Below are positions 1 through 8,179 of a stretch of DNA of 27,360 nucleotides, piece by piece (positions within the stretch are counted from its first letter, which is position 1; each line of letters begins with the position of its first letter). The position numbers and the translations under genes were made by a program. The stretch is from Pseudomonadota bacterium (lineage in GTDB: Bacteria > Desulfobacterota > Desulfobacteria > Desulfobacterales > Desulfosarcinaceae). The stretch is taken from NCBI GenBank assembly GCA_023435265.1, contig JAEYRZ010000015.1:1-27360 (forward strand). The letters run 5' to 3'. The notes below the pieces were generated by a model. The model saw only the letters and a program-made list of their open reading frames with translations. It ran no database searches and was not told the origin of the DNA.

Positions 1-1371
1 ATCGTAGACCCCGCCCTTGTCCTTGATGTCCTGCAAAAAGGGATTGATCAGGCGGGTAAGCGCGCGCCAGGTTTGGGGATGGTTGGGCTCGAAGACCACG
101 AAGCGCGAGGACTCTGAGATGGCCTCCTCCATAAACATCATCAACCGGCGCACGTTGATGCGATCCACGGCCGAAGGCTGACTCTGCAGGGTCTTTTGGC
201 CCCAGATGTTGATGCCGGTATCCGGAAAGACGGCGATGGAGTTGATCCCTTCCGGATAGAGCACATCGCGTTCGCCCCGGCTGGTTTTGTAAGCCACCGA
301 CAGGGCGTTGAAGATGCGCCCGCGGTCGATGCCGGCCGGCGCGTTCCAGACGTTGGTCTTCTGGTCACTGCGGGCCATGCAGCCGGCAACCGCTCCGCAG
401 GGCGGCACCAATTTGTTGCGGGAGGTGACCGGATCGCTGATCTCGAGCCAGGGGTAGTAGAGTGCGGCGTAGGAAGAATTGAAGGCTCCGTGGCTATACA
501 TGCCCTGACCTTTACGGAAGTCCACCGCCTCCAAGGGTTCCAGGTGAATGGGCGTATCGGCGATAAAGAGCAGGTCTTTGCGGCTTTCGGCGTAGGCGAT
601 ACCGGCATTGATCACCGGAACGGTGGTGACGCCAGGCACCATCAGCAAGTTCAGGGCATCGATCTCGTCGAAGGCGTAAATGCCGGTGTGCTGCGAGGGA
701 TCGCCGATGTAATCCGCGTCCGCCAGATCAACCAAGCCATTGTCCCCTCCGGAAAGCGCATAGACGCCAACAGCCGGACGATCGGCGGGCTCACCCGAGG
801 CGGCTGCCAGATCCTCAACGATGATGAAATCGGAGCGGTCGTTGATTAAGAGTTCGACATGGCTTGCCTTGGATTCGTCCATGGAGAGATCTTTGAACAC
901 TTCGACTACATTGCCCTTGAAGCGCACTACCAGGTTGAAGTGGTTGGCCGGGTCCAGCGTGCCGTCCTCGATGGAAACAGACAACTGATCGCCCCAGGCC
1001 CCTTCGTCTACGGCCAGGATACGCAAGGAGTTGGCCGGTGTGGCCTCCCGGTTCGGCAGCACGGCGAAGGATTTAACGGCCGTAAGGGTATCGCGATCCG
1101 TCGGGTCGGTGAGGTGGGCGATACGGTTGACGTAGAGCACCGAACCGCCGTTGTCAAAAAAGGATCGGGCCGCATAGGCCAGGTAGCCTTCGTTGATATA
1201 GGCCCCGAAGCGATTGATGAACTGCTCCCAGCTCGTGACCAGCACCGGCTTGTTGACCGGGCCTTTTTCGGTAACGCCCACCATGGCCGCCGCCGAGGTA
1301 GAGATCTGCTTCACATAGAAGGAAAAATCCGTTTCCCGGATGTAGATCCCGGGCGATAAATAAGTCGGCAT
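1..1371 (-). CDS. Contractile tail sheath protein (3' end outside window)
   Basis: This is the tail sheath subunit, which polymerises around the tail tube of myoviruses and contracts to drive injection. The frame is open from the ATG at 1371 to base 1, giving 457 codons without a stop; sheath proteins are often around 500 residues, so only the C-terminal tip is probably missing. The N-terminus MPTYLSPGIYIRET is the classic sheath opening. It is followed by VGVTEKGPVNKP and a GGSVLYVNRI strand. Near the window edge the conserved C-terminal block is visible: an APAG..RG motif, YPEGIN, INIWGQKTLQ, RINVRRLM and VFEPN...TW. A strong GGAGG lies 8 bases before the ATG. It is the third gene of the unit that starts at 2195 behind the conserved promoter element. 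The family call is secure; the exact C-terminus is not visible. Confidence 0.95.
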   Translation of the reverse strand, partial: MPTYLSPGIYIRETDFSFYVKQISTSAAAMVGVTEKGPVNKPVLVTSWEQFINRFGAYINEGYLAYAARSFFDNGGSVLYVNRIAHLTDPTDRDTLTAVKSFAVLPNREATPANSLRILAVDEGAWGDQLSVSIEDGTLDPANHFNLVVRFKGNVVEVFKDLSMDESKASHVELLINDRSDFIIVEDLAAASGEPADRPAVGVYALSGGDNGLVDLADADYIGDPSQHTGIYAFDEIDALNLLMVPGVTTVPVINAGIAYAESRKDLLFIADTPIHLEPLEAVDFRKGQGMYSHGAFNSSYAALYYPWLEISDPVTSRNKLVPPCGAVAGCMARSDQKTNVWNAPAGIDRGRIFNALSVAYKTSRGERDVLYPEGINSIAVFPDTGINIWGQKTLQSQPSAVDRINVRRLMMFMEEAISESSRFVVFEPNHPQTWRALTRLINPFLQDIKDKGGVYD

Positions 1372-1373
1372 GG

Positions 1374-1634
1374 TTATTTCCTCCGCTTGACCTGGCCGGC
1401 CTTGGTCTCCTCGGCAGCGGCTTCTTTCGACCCGGCCGGTTCATCCTGGACCGGGGCGCCGCCGGTGGAAAGGTCGGTGATGCGCACCAGGCCGCGTTTG
1501 GCCGCGGTCTGGATTTCGGCTGAGAGGTCCTTTCTGGCGATGCTCTTTTTCTGCCGCGGGCCGAGGTGCAGGCTGGCCCCACCGCCCAGATGGAAGGTGA
1601 GCGGCTGGAATTGAAGATTTCTGATCTCGATCAC
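1374..1634 (-). CDS. Small conserved phage protein upstream of tail sheath
   Basis: This 86-residue protein starts at a GTG preceded by AAAGGAG at good spacing, and stops 2 bases before the sheath ATG. The N-terminal half is a short beta-rich segment with a pattern like a small barrel (IEIRNLQFQPLTFHLGGG, then LHLGPRQKKSI). The C-terminal half is low-complexity, rich in A, E, K and G. Its layout of an N-terminal strand segment, a proline/lysine boundary and a charged tail resembles the 119-residue protein at 10319-10678, so the two may be related small virion or assembly factors. I do not recognise a named family. Its position between a neck-type gene and the sheath suggests a role in tail assembly, but that is inference from order only. 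Confidence 0.8.
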   Translation of the reverse strand: MIEIRNLQFQPLTFHLGGGASLHLGPRQKKSIARKDLSAEIQTAAKRGLVRITDLSTGGAPVQDEPAGSKEAAAEETKAGQVKRRK

Positions 1635-1646
1635 GGTTGTTCTCCT

Positions 1647-2195
1647 TTAGGGTTGCAGGGTTTGCTCCTCGTTCACGCCGCCATGAAACTGAAAAGTGCG
1701 GTCGCGGATCAAGCGGCCATTGCGGACCTCGCCGTCATAAACCGGGCAGGATTCGATGCGCAGCCGGCCGGAGCTCTGGCGCAGGTTGGACAGGTTTACG
1801 CGGGCCAGGCCCCCCAGCGGCACCAGTTCGGTCAGGTTCAGCTCACCCTGGTCGGCGATGGGGATCACAGGGTTGAGCTGCAAAAAGCGGGATACGGCTT
1901 CATGGAATTGGAGCAGCTCACTCTCGCGGTCCACGGTCACCACCAGGTCGAAATCGAGGTGATAGAGCCTTGGAAAGCGGCACTCCTCGAAGCTGAGATC
2001 AGCCGTGTTTTTCTCGAACAGCTTAGCCTGACCGCGACGGAACTGGTCCTCTGTCAGCTTCGGCCCCTGCAGGATGACGCTGGGCGTGCACTGCACCTCG
2101 AACAGGTCATCGCTGAACACCAAAACGGTGTCCGGGTGGATGACCTGTTTGGCCAGCCGGATCAGGGTTTCTGTGGCTGTCTGAATCGTGCTCAA
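1647..2195 (-). CDS. Neck/tail-completion type protein (hypothetical)
   Basis: This 182-residue protein starts at a TTG at 2195 with GGAGG six bases upstream. No ATG lies near the Shine-Dalgarno, so the TTG is preferred. It is the first gene behind promoter copy A (2220-2252) and directly precedes the small gene and tail sheath. The sequence is soluble and mixed alpha/beta: an amphipathic N-terminal helix, then alternating strands (VLVFSDDLFEVQC, LYHLDFDLVVTVDR). There are no membrane segments and no catalytic motif. In phages of this gene order the slot between the HK97 gp10-like protein and the sheath usually holds a tail terminator or neck protein, and the size fits. The assignment to that role is by position; I cannot name the family. 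Confidence 0.8.
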   Translation of the reverse strand: MSTIQTATETLIRLAKQVIHPDTVLVFSDDLFEVQCTPSVILQGPKLTEDQFRRGQAKLFEKNTADLSFEECRFPRLYHLDFDLVVTVDRESELLQFHEAVSRFLQLNPVIPIADQGELNLTELVPLGGLARVNLSNLRQSSGRLRIESCPVYDGEVRNGRLIRDRTFQFHGGVNEEQTLQP

Positions 2196-2219
2196 TGGTC
2201 GCCTCCGGTGTTTCTGGCG

Positions 2220-2252
2220 GGTTACTTACCGGAGGTAACGAGGATATGTCGG
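2220..2252 (-). promoter_or_regulatory. Conserved phage promoter-like element, copy A
   Basis: On the minus strand this reads CCGACA, 14 bases, then CCGGTAAGTAACC. The same arrangement with exactly the same spacing occurs at 14412-14444 and 21416-21448, each upstream of the first gene of a leftward structural unit. CCGACA resembles a -35 box (TTGACA). TAAGTA inside the 13-mer lies 18 bases away, where a -10 box would be. Here the 13-mer ends about 24 bases before the TTG start at 2195, leaving room for a short leader with GGAGG. I infer a structural-gene promoter, possibly activator dependent because the -10 match is poor. Confidence 0.65.
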
Positions 2253-2297
2253 CTGAAAGCGCTGGTGCACTTCAGCTACCGTCATGTTGTTCATTTA

Positions 2298-2314
2298 CAG
2301 TTTTTGGGGGAGGA
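2298..2314 (+). repeat. Left terminal inverted repeat candidate
   Basis: The sequence starts CAGTTTTTGGGGG and ends in AGGA. It matches the reverse complement of 4089-4105 at 14 of 17 positions and is preceded by TA. It sits 92 bases before the transposase ATG. Confidence 0.45.
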
Positions 2315-2406
2315 TACTTGTTTGTTGGGAAAATGATGAAGAAACTGCATCCAAATAAGACCGTATTTTGAATAAAGAGTTTTTTTCAGCTTAAAAGGTC
2401 GGGCTT

Positions 2407-4017
2407 ATGGATCAAATACTAAATGAACATAATAATAGCTTACGGATTTTAGATAATTATTACGGCCATAATCTAATCCATGCCGAGATCAGATATTTGC
2501 TAATAAAAAGCGCCGCTCGCTATCAACGAACAGAAGAAAGGCGGTTGGGTGAAGCATACCGTAAGAAGCGGGCGTTAAACGAGTTTTGTAATAAAAACGG
2601 TGTAAGCTTCCAGACTCTCTATCGGTATCGCAGAAGTTATAGAAAGGGCGGAATAGAGGCTTTGATCCCTAAATTTGGTAACAGAAGAGATCGAATAAAA
2701 CAGAACAGAGAATTAAACCGTGGGCACTCAATCAGAGCGGAAATTGAAATAGACTTGCACTCTCCCTTGCGATGCCTAAAAGATATCGAAAAAGCAATTA
2801 AAGACACGCCCGCAATAAACCCCGACACAAAGGAATCAGCCATCCTCTACCTTGATCATTGCTTAAAATATGCATTGGTCAAGCCATGGATTTATAAAGG
2901 GGTTTCACTAAAGCGTGAACTGAGCTACAGCGACCTTGAAAAGCTCAACAGCTACAAGAAGGGGACACATCGAAATCATAGAGACAAAGCCATAGCGATA
3001 ATTATGGCGTGCAGTGGGCGTTCGATGCTCGAAATCACGACCATTGTCCGCCGGTCTCCTACAACTGTAAAGCGATGGATTAATAGATTTGAAAAAGACG
3101 GCACTGTTTTTATCGAAACAAACTTAGACAAACGGAAAAACAATCCGGAATTAAAAGAAAGAACAAATCGGATTATAAAAATTCTTCATCGCTCACCAAA
3201 GGATTACAAAATAAACAGAACGGCGTGGCATATCGAAGCCATTGCAGCTGCATATGGAAAAGATTACGGCAAGACTCTTTCAACGAGCGCAATTCATCGA
3301 GCGATCAAAGATACCAACTATTCGTGGAGACGCGCAAAAAAAGTACTGACGAGCCCGGACCCTAAATATCGCCAAAAAGTCAGAGATCTGCTTGATGTCT
3401 TGCATAATTTAAGACCAGACCAAGCTTTTTTCTTTATCGACGAAGCCGGCCCTTGGCCGGTTAAAAAATATGGAGGCAAAAGTCTAACGGCAAAAGGCGA
3501 AAATAAAACTTTTCCCCAGTATCAGACTATAAAGGGGCGAGTATCTTTAATCGGGGCCTTGGATGCGATAAAGAATCAAGTACACTGGTTTTTTATTAAG
3601 AATAAAGATTCGAATGCGATCACTGCATTGATAAAAATCCTTTATTACAGGCACAATGAATACTCCAATCTTTTTTTAACATGGGATCAAGCTTCCTGGC
3701 ATAAATCCAAAATTGTCAAAGCCTGCATAGCATCGCTGAATACTTTGCCTCGAGGGCCTACAATTCATGCCCTTCCCCTTCCCAGTCAAGCACAGTTTTT
3801 AAATGTTATAGAATCTGTGTTCGGCGGAGTAAAAAGGGCTGTGATTTTTAATAGTAATTATCACTCTGAAAATGAAATGAAAACTGCAATTTATAACCAT
3901 TTGCTCAATAGGAACGAATATTTTAAGATCAATCCTAAGAGGGCAGGTAGTAAAATATGGGATAATGAAATATATGATATAGAAGAGATCGAATCCGGGA
4001 TTTTTAAGCGGGTATAA
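2407..4017 (+). CDS. IS630-like DDE transposase with extended N-terminal HTH region
   Basis: This 536-residue protein is a DDE transposase of the IS630/Tc1-like group. Catalytic candidates are D345 (in FFFIDEAGPW), D427 (LTWDQASWH) and E469 (LNVIESVFGGVKR). SWRRAKKVLTSPDPKY at 306-321 is the typical IS630 linker preceding the catalytic core. Ordinary IS630 transposases have about 340 residues. This one carries an extra stretch of roughly 190 residues at the N-terminus, containing a helix-turn-helix at about 55-90 (FCNKNGVSFQTLYRYRRSY) as in integrase-core transposases. A second HTH at 185-230 corresponds to the normal IS630 DNA-binding part. It reads against the surrounding phage genes, is AT-rich, and appears intact. 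The ATG at 2407 has only a weak upstream AGG. Confidence 0.85.
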   Translation: MDQILNEHNNSLRILDNYYGHNLIHAEIRYLLIKSAARYQRTEERRLGEAYRKKRALNEFCNKNGVSFQTLYRYRRSYRKGGIEALIPKFGNRRDRIKQNRELNRGHSIRAEIEIDLHSPLRCLKDIEKAIKDTPAINPDTKESAILYLDHCLKYALVKPWIYKGVSLKRELSYSDLEKLNSYKKGTHRNHRDKAIAIIMACSGRSMLEITTIVRRSPTTVKRWINRFEKDGTVFIETNLDKRKNNPELKERTNRIIKILHRSPKDYKINRTAWHIEAIAAAYGKDYGKTLSTSAIHRAIKDTNYSWRRAKKVLTSPDPKYRQKVRDLLDVLHNLRPDQAFFFIDEAGPWPVKKYGGKSLTAKGENKTFPQYQTIKGRVSLIGALDAIKNQVHWFFIKNKDSNAITALIKILYYRHNEYSNLFLTWDQASWHKSKIVKACIASLNTLPRGPTIHALPLPSQAQFLNVIESVFGGVKRAVIFNSNYHSENEMKTAIYNHLLNRNEYFKINPKRAGSKIWDNEIYDIEEIESGIFKRV

Positions 4018-4088
4018 TACGAACGAGATACTCCCTATCTCCGTACTGTGTTCGGTCAGCTTCAACTCGCTCAGAGCACGTGGGGAAT

Positions 4089-4105
4089 TCCGCCTCAAAA
4101 AACTG
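4089..4105 (-). repeat. Right terminal inverted repeat candidate
   Basis: The reverse complement starts CAGTTTTTTGAGGCGGA and matches the left end (2298-2314) at 14 of 17 positions. It lies 72 bases after the transposase stop. The adjoining outer bases are GG, not TA, which weakens the exact boundary. Confidence 0.45.
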
Positions 4106-4251
4106 GGCACATAAAACAGATTTTGAACTCTTTAAAATGGTTCGTCACAAATGATCAGTCCAGTAATCAATGGATATACGGAATCGACAGCATGGATTGA
4201 TCGACCGCGGACTTATCATTGTGAAAAGACCAAGTAATAAAAGTCTTTATA

Positions 4252-6210
4252 TTACGCACTCAATTCGCTTGGTAATCTCCGTCGTCCAGGGACTTTTACA
4301 GTCACTAGTAATCGTGAATCATCTTCGCCCTTTCTGATAACAACGCTTGACTTGACCAAGGCGGAGATATGTGGCGTCCCTTCGCGTTTTTCTGTCAGGT
4401 CAAGCACGAGCAGGAAGCCAAGGCGAATGTTGATATTCTGATACTCGGTTGTCTGCGCGGCATATGCTCCTTCAACAGCTTCGAATGAGCAATCTTTCGT
4501 CTCTCGTTTAATTTCCGCTATCAACCTTTCGCCATGATAGGAAAATTTGACGTCTGCCCGACCTCCACCAATATTCTCTACTTCTATTTCTGTGCCTGAA
4601 AGGACAGCGAACATGAAACGATAATAATCTATCTGGAGTTCGCTTTCTAAAGGAAGCTTAGAATTATCACGCTCGAAGAGATAAGAAATCGTGCGGTCAT
4701 GCTTACGTGATACATCAAGCCTACATGCGAGAAAACGCACCGTGAAAAACAAGACTGCATCAAACAGCTTCCTTCCCGTTGCGTTATCATTATAATCGCG
4801 ATGGCGTGATGCTGTTTCTTTACATGCTTCAATGATCTGGGTTTCCGAGAAGGATAAGTTTTCAGCTTGAACCGCGAAAGCATTGCTTACAACTTCGTTT
4901 GCTGCCTTTTTTGCTGATTCTGGAAGATTGGACTTCAGAATGAGGGCAGTAGCCGATGTCCCATCGACCACTGCCTCATTAGGGTGGTAGGTGGCGGCCC
5001 CAATCTTGATCGCAGTATCGACTTTTTTAATGAGACTTTCCGCTGATTCTATCCACTGCGAATCACTGTTTTGATCCAGCCACTGTCGAAGGTGGTGCAA
5101 CTGCCCCACCTGCTTAACAATACCAGCCTCGATCGTCGGACGTACAACTGACTCCAGACCTCCCTCATAATTCCTACGAAGCACACTTCTGCTGGCTTCA
5201 TATACAGCAAGGAGCTCTTCTTCAACCACAACTGCGGGATAATACCATGATGGTTCAGAGAGGCTGTTTGCGAGTCTTTCTAACCGGAGAGCGAGAAGAT
5301 TCCAGTGGCATATCTCGAGATGCCGTGCCCCGAGCCATGGAGTTCTGGGGTTGTGCCAAATTTTTATTGCAAGAATTGCCTCTGACAACCCTTGGACAAA
5401 TTCCTTAAGTACAACTGGTGTTTTTTCGCTAAACGCCATCAGTATATCCAGGCAGGATACGAACAGTTGTGCATCGGGCCTAGTGATACATGCAGACTCA
5501 GAGGTTCTAAACCAGTTTCGTGCCGCCCTGAATGCATCGATCGCACTTTGGCGGTTTGTTGCATCCAAGGCATTGGCGAGCCATGACATCCCAAGTTCGA
5601 ATGCCGCCTCGGCCCTGGCTTCATCTATGTCTAAGAAAACCATCAAACGGTCGACGAGCTGAGGCTCTCGCCAATGTGTATGAGCAACCCCAACTACTTT
5701 TACAGCTCGTGACAAAAAAATGGGATCATCAGTAGGCTCCAAGCCTAATAGGACGTCTATAAGTCGAAGTTGCTTTCGACGGTCTTCAAAAGCTAACCGC
5801 AATGCACCGTCCAAAGCGGTAGCCCGCATCATCGGCATATGCTGCTGATCCACCGCGACCTTTAGAAACCATGCATGACATCGATCATCAGCATTTCCCG
5901 GAAGAGGTCGCGCAGCGTCAATAATGTCGAGCACCACCATCAAATCCATATCGACGTCTGTGGATTCAACGCAACGGCAGATCAACTCCCCAAATTGATC
6001 TCTTTCATCATCTGCTGCTAAATGCAGCGCTTCAACCAGAATGCTGACGATTTCAGGCAGATACTCAGATTCCGTAACGCTATCGATAGCCTCGGACAAG
6101 GCACTCAAACCGCCCACTTTCTGCAAATCGGGCTCTTCACCTGCTGATAGAAGTGCATTTATCCGCTGGTCCAGTAGAATCACAGGTTTTATGCCAGTAT
6201 CACTCACCAT
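4252..6210 (-). CDS. Putative ABC-3C/Lamassu-like effector with C-terminal PD-(D/E)xK nuclease
   Basis: This 652-residue protein is the third gene of the three-gene operon; its ATG overlaps the ATPase stop by 7 bases. Residues 1 to about 500 are almost wholly helical, with HEAT/TPR-like spacing and no membrane segments, and probably serve as a scaffold or sensor. Residues about 520-605 look like a RecB-like restriction-endonuclease fold: E522 in a leading helix, D553 in GGGRADVKF, E566 and K568 in LIAEIKRE, then Q586 and Y590 as a QxxxY motif. Together these give a complete D-ExK-QxxxY set, so DNA cleavage is the likely activity. In ABC three-component systems an ATPase and a middle component control such an effector. 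I do not recognise the whole protein as a named family. Lamassu effectors as I know them carry an N-terminal Cap4 nuclease, so this layout differs. Confidence 0.8.
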   Translation of the reverse strand: MVSDTGIKPVILLDQRINALLSAGEEPDLQKVGGLSALSEAIDSVTESEYLPEIVSILVEALHLAADDERDQFGELICRCVESTDVDMDLMVVLDIIDAARPLPGNADDRCHAWFLKVAVDQQHMPMMRATALDGALRLAFEDRRKQLRLIDVLLGLEPTDDPIFLSRAVKVVGVAHTHWREPQLVDRLMVFLDIDEARAEAAFELGMSWLANALDATNRQSAIDAFRAARNWFRTSESACITRPDAQLFVSCLDILMAFSEKTPVVLKEFVQGLSEAILAIKIWHNPRTPWLGARHLEICHWNLLALRLERLANSLSEPSWYYPAVVVEEELLAVYEASRSVLRRNYEGGLESVVRPTIEAGIVKQVGQLHHLRQWLDQNSDSQWIESAESLIKKVDTAIKIGAATYHPNEAVVDGTSATALILKSNLPESAKKAANEVVSNAFAVQAENLSFSETQIIEACKETASRHRDYNDNATGRKLFDAVLFFTVRFLACRLDVSRKHDRTISYLFERDNSKLPLESELQIDYYRFMFAVLSGTEIEVENIGGGRADVKFSYHGERLIAEIKRETKDCSFEAVEGAYAAQTTEYQNINIRLGFLLVLDLTEKREGTPHISALVKSSVVIRKGEDDSRLLVTVKVPGRRRLPSELSA

Positions 6211-8159
6211 AATGAACCGTCGCCTGCAGCGTATCTCATCCTATCATTTGAAACCCGAGCCGCTATTGCGGGAGTCGCAAGGCCAGCGACAAATACCTGT
6301 AAATGTGGCAGTTCCGTACTGATTTCCACAAGTCCAGAAACGAGTGCATTTAGATCTTCACTTGCGATCTCCTGGGCACCCGGAGAATCAATCATCAGAA
6401 GACCAGGATGCCTTCCGACACCATGCTTATCGGCAACTTTTAGCATTGCAAGGACGGTTGCCACTTTTAGCCTCAACTGCTCGCCCTTAGTAACCTTACT
6501 ATAAGTAGTGTTTTCCCCTCCTTTGACGAGAGGAAGAGTCGCGTTGCCTTTCAGTGTCGCTTTAGAGAGGTTATGCATGCCAAACCGCTTGGCATAACCA
6601 GTTATGGCATCTGAGACATCATCAAGTATCCGGGATTGAGCGTCCTTCACGATACGCTCTGTTTCCTTTACTATAGCGGAAATCACTATATCATCCACAA
6701 GCTCCTTGGATTCTGGCACTGTCACAGTAGATGCCTCTTCGAGCCGGGCCTCAAGTCCTGTAACCTCGTGTTCGAGTTCTCGGCGCTGTCCAAACTGATT
6801 TTTTAGCTTGCCTTCTAGATCTTCGCATATCTTCTCTAAACGCTTCGCATCCGCAAGGGACAAGTTCAGATTGCTGCTGAGATCTTCTATATTCTCTTTC
6901 GCTTTTTTTAAGGCAGCTTTTGACGCTGAAACGCGATCTTCAAGGACCTTCCGGCGTTCTTCCACATCCTCAGTGCTTGCAACGGACTCTCCACAAACAG
7001 AGCAAGTATGAGTTTCCAATTCTCTTTTTTTTCGAGCTGCAGTTATAACATTGTCGCATCGAGGGCAGAAGGAAGGATCAAGCTTTCGGAACACCGCACC
7101 TGCCTGGACTTCATCAAGAAATGTTTGCAATTCCTTTCGGTCTTCCATGAAGATCTTATTTGCATCATCGTGCAATTTTTCCGCCGATTCCCTGCTCTGC
7201 ATAAGTTGTCTAGTTTTCTGCTCTGCAGCCGCGAAGCGGCGGTTGGCAATCGAAATGTTTTGCCGCAGCTCCAGATCCGATGGAGTCACTTCAAGTTTCT
7301 TCCTCGCGTCGTTTAATTTCTTGGTGATCTCCTCGACGCGCACCTTTCTCTCTTTAACTTCCTGCTCGCGGCGACGAGTGAGAGTATCGTGATCCTGCTT
7401 CAAACCTTTCTGCAGCGCCTTGGCAGCCGATAACGTCGATACCCAAGGCAATCCTAAATACATCTGCATTAGTCTTACCGGGAGTCCAGCCGTGACAACG
7501 TCCCCAAGCAGTGAATTATAGTCGCTCCCGATAAACATCACACCCGAAAAGCTAGGCCATTCATGGACTACAGTCTTCCCTTCGTCCTCGGAAGCCCCGC
7601 CTCGCCATTCTGTGATGGAATGCAGAGACAGTTCCTTCATGAAGAAAGATGACATAACCGCTTCAAACTCTCCCGCCGACTCGAAGGATGCGATTTCAAT
7701 GTCTTTGCCTGCGGACGATTTAACGAAGTTTCCCGCAACGACATCCTGCGACTTTTCAACAACAACGCGATGAAGTATACAATCCAGATCGAAAGAAAGA
7801 CTCGCTTTGTTTATCCATTTCCACACGTCGTCCTGAAGTGTTTCGGCCCTTCGCCCTCTAAGAAGCCATCGCACCACTTCGATAATGGTGGATTTGCCTT
7901 TCAAATTAGCCTCGGTGAGCATTGCCCAAATGCCGGTATTCAACCTTTGCCATTCAAACGAAAAAGGACCTGCGTCATCGACCTCCATTTTCTTGCCAGA
8001 AAATTCTATGGATCGAAGGACAATACGTCGAGGTGTCGCTACAACCGGTGTTGGCCTGATCAAGTGTTTGGTAAGGACAGCATCGACCGCCTCTGGAGCG
8101 ACCTTGGCACTTTTCGCCACCGCGTCCAGCCACCCCATCGATGCACGCTTTTTAACCAT
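6204..8159 (-). CDS. Rad50/SMC-like ABC ATPase with zinc-ribbon coiled coil
   Basis: This 651-residue ATPase has the split-head layout of SMC/Rad50 proteins. Residues 1-100 hold the N-terminal head with a Walker A-like ANLKGKST at 84-91; the usual leading glycine is replaced by E83. Coiled coil runs from about 250 to 350. A CxxC...CxxC zinc ribbon or hook lies at C365, C368, C386 and C389. A second coiled coil covers about 395-475. The C-terminal head has a signature-like KVTKGEQLRLKVA (555-567) and a Walker B LLMIDSPGAQE (587-597), with serine where most ABC ATPases have the catalytic glutamate. The coiled coils are short next to true Rad50. The start has GGAGG nine bases upstream and the gene lies 20 bases after the middle component. 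It is the probable DNA-end or foreign-DNA sensor of the system. Confidence 0.88.
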   Translation of the reverse strand: MVKKRASMGWLDAVAKSAKVAPEAVDAVLTKHLIRPTPVVATPRRIVLRSIEFSGKKMEVDDAGPFSFEWQRLNTGIWAMLTEANLKGKSTIIEVVRWLLRGRRAETLQDDVWKWINKASLSFDLDCILHRVVVEKSQDVVAGNFVKSSAGKDIEIASFESAGEFEAVMSSFFMKELSLHSITEWRGGASEDEGKTVVHEWPSFSGVMFIGSDYNSLLGDVVTAGLPVRLMQMYLGLPWVSTLSAAKALQKGLKQDHDTLTRRREQEVKERKVRVEEITKKLNDARKKLEVTPSDLELRQNISIANRRFAAAEQKTRQLMQSRESAEKLHDDANKIFMEDRKELQTFLDEVQAGAVFRKLDPSFCPRCDNVITAARKKRELETHTCSVCGESVASTEDVEERRKVLEDRVSASKAALKKAKENIEDLSSNLNLSLADAKRLEKICEDLEGKLKNQFGQRRELEHEVTGLEARLEEASTVTVPESKELVDDIVISAIVKETERIVKDAQSRILDDVSDAITGYAKRFGMHNLSKATLKGNATLPLVKGGENTTYSKVTKGEQLRLKVATVLAMLKVADKHGVGRHPGLLMIDSPGAQEIASEDLNALVSGLVEISTELPHLQVFVAGLATPAIAARVSNDRMRYAAGDGSLW

Positions 8160-8179
8160 AATCAGTCACCTCCGTCCCC

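Larger units (their letters stand above)
2298..4105 (+). mobile_element. Candidate IS630-like insertion sequence, about 1.8 kb
   Basis: This AT-rich segment holds one transposase gene (2407-4017) and is bounded by imperfect inverted repeats at 2298-2314 and 4089-4105. Read inward, the two ends match at 14 of 17 positions, with the first eight bases (CAGTTTTT) identical. The left end is preceded by TA, the usual IS630/Tc1 target. The right end is followed by GG instead of TA, so the target duplication is not intact or the true end lies elsewhere. Base composition differs sharply from the GC-rich phage genes. It lies between promoter copy A and the three-gene nuclease operon, and is probably a late arrival in the accessory block. 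The outer boundaries are uncertain. Confidence 0.5.

Noticed and set aside
2220..2232. GTAAGT in the conserved 13-mer as an intron 5' splice-like signal
   Set aside because: No reading frame is interrupted there, and all three copies lie upstream of start codons with fixed spacing to another box, which fits a promoter better.
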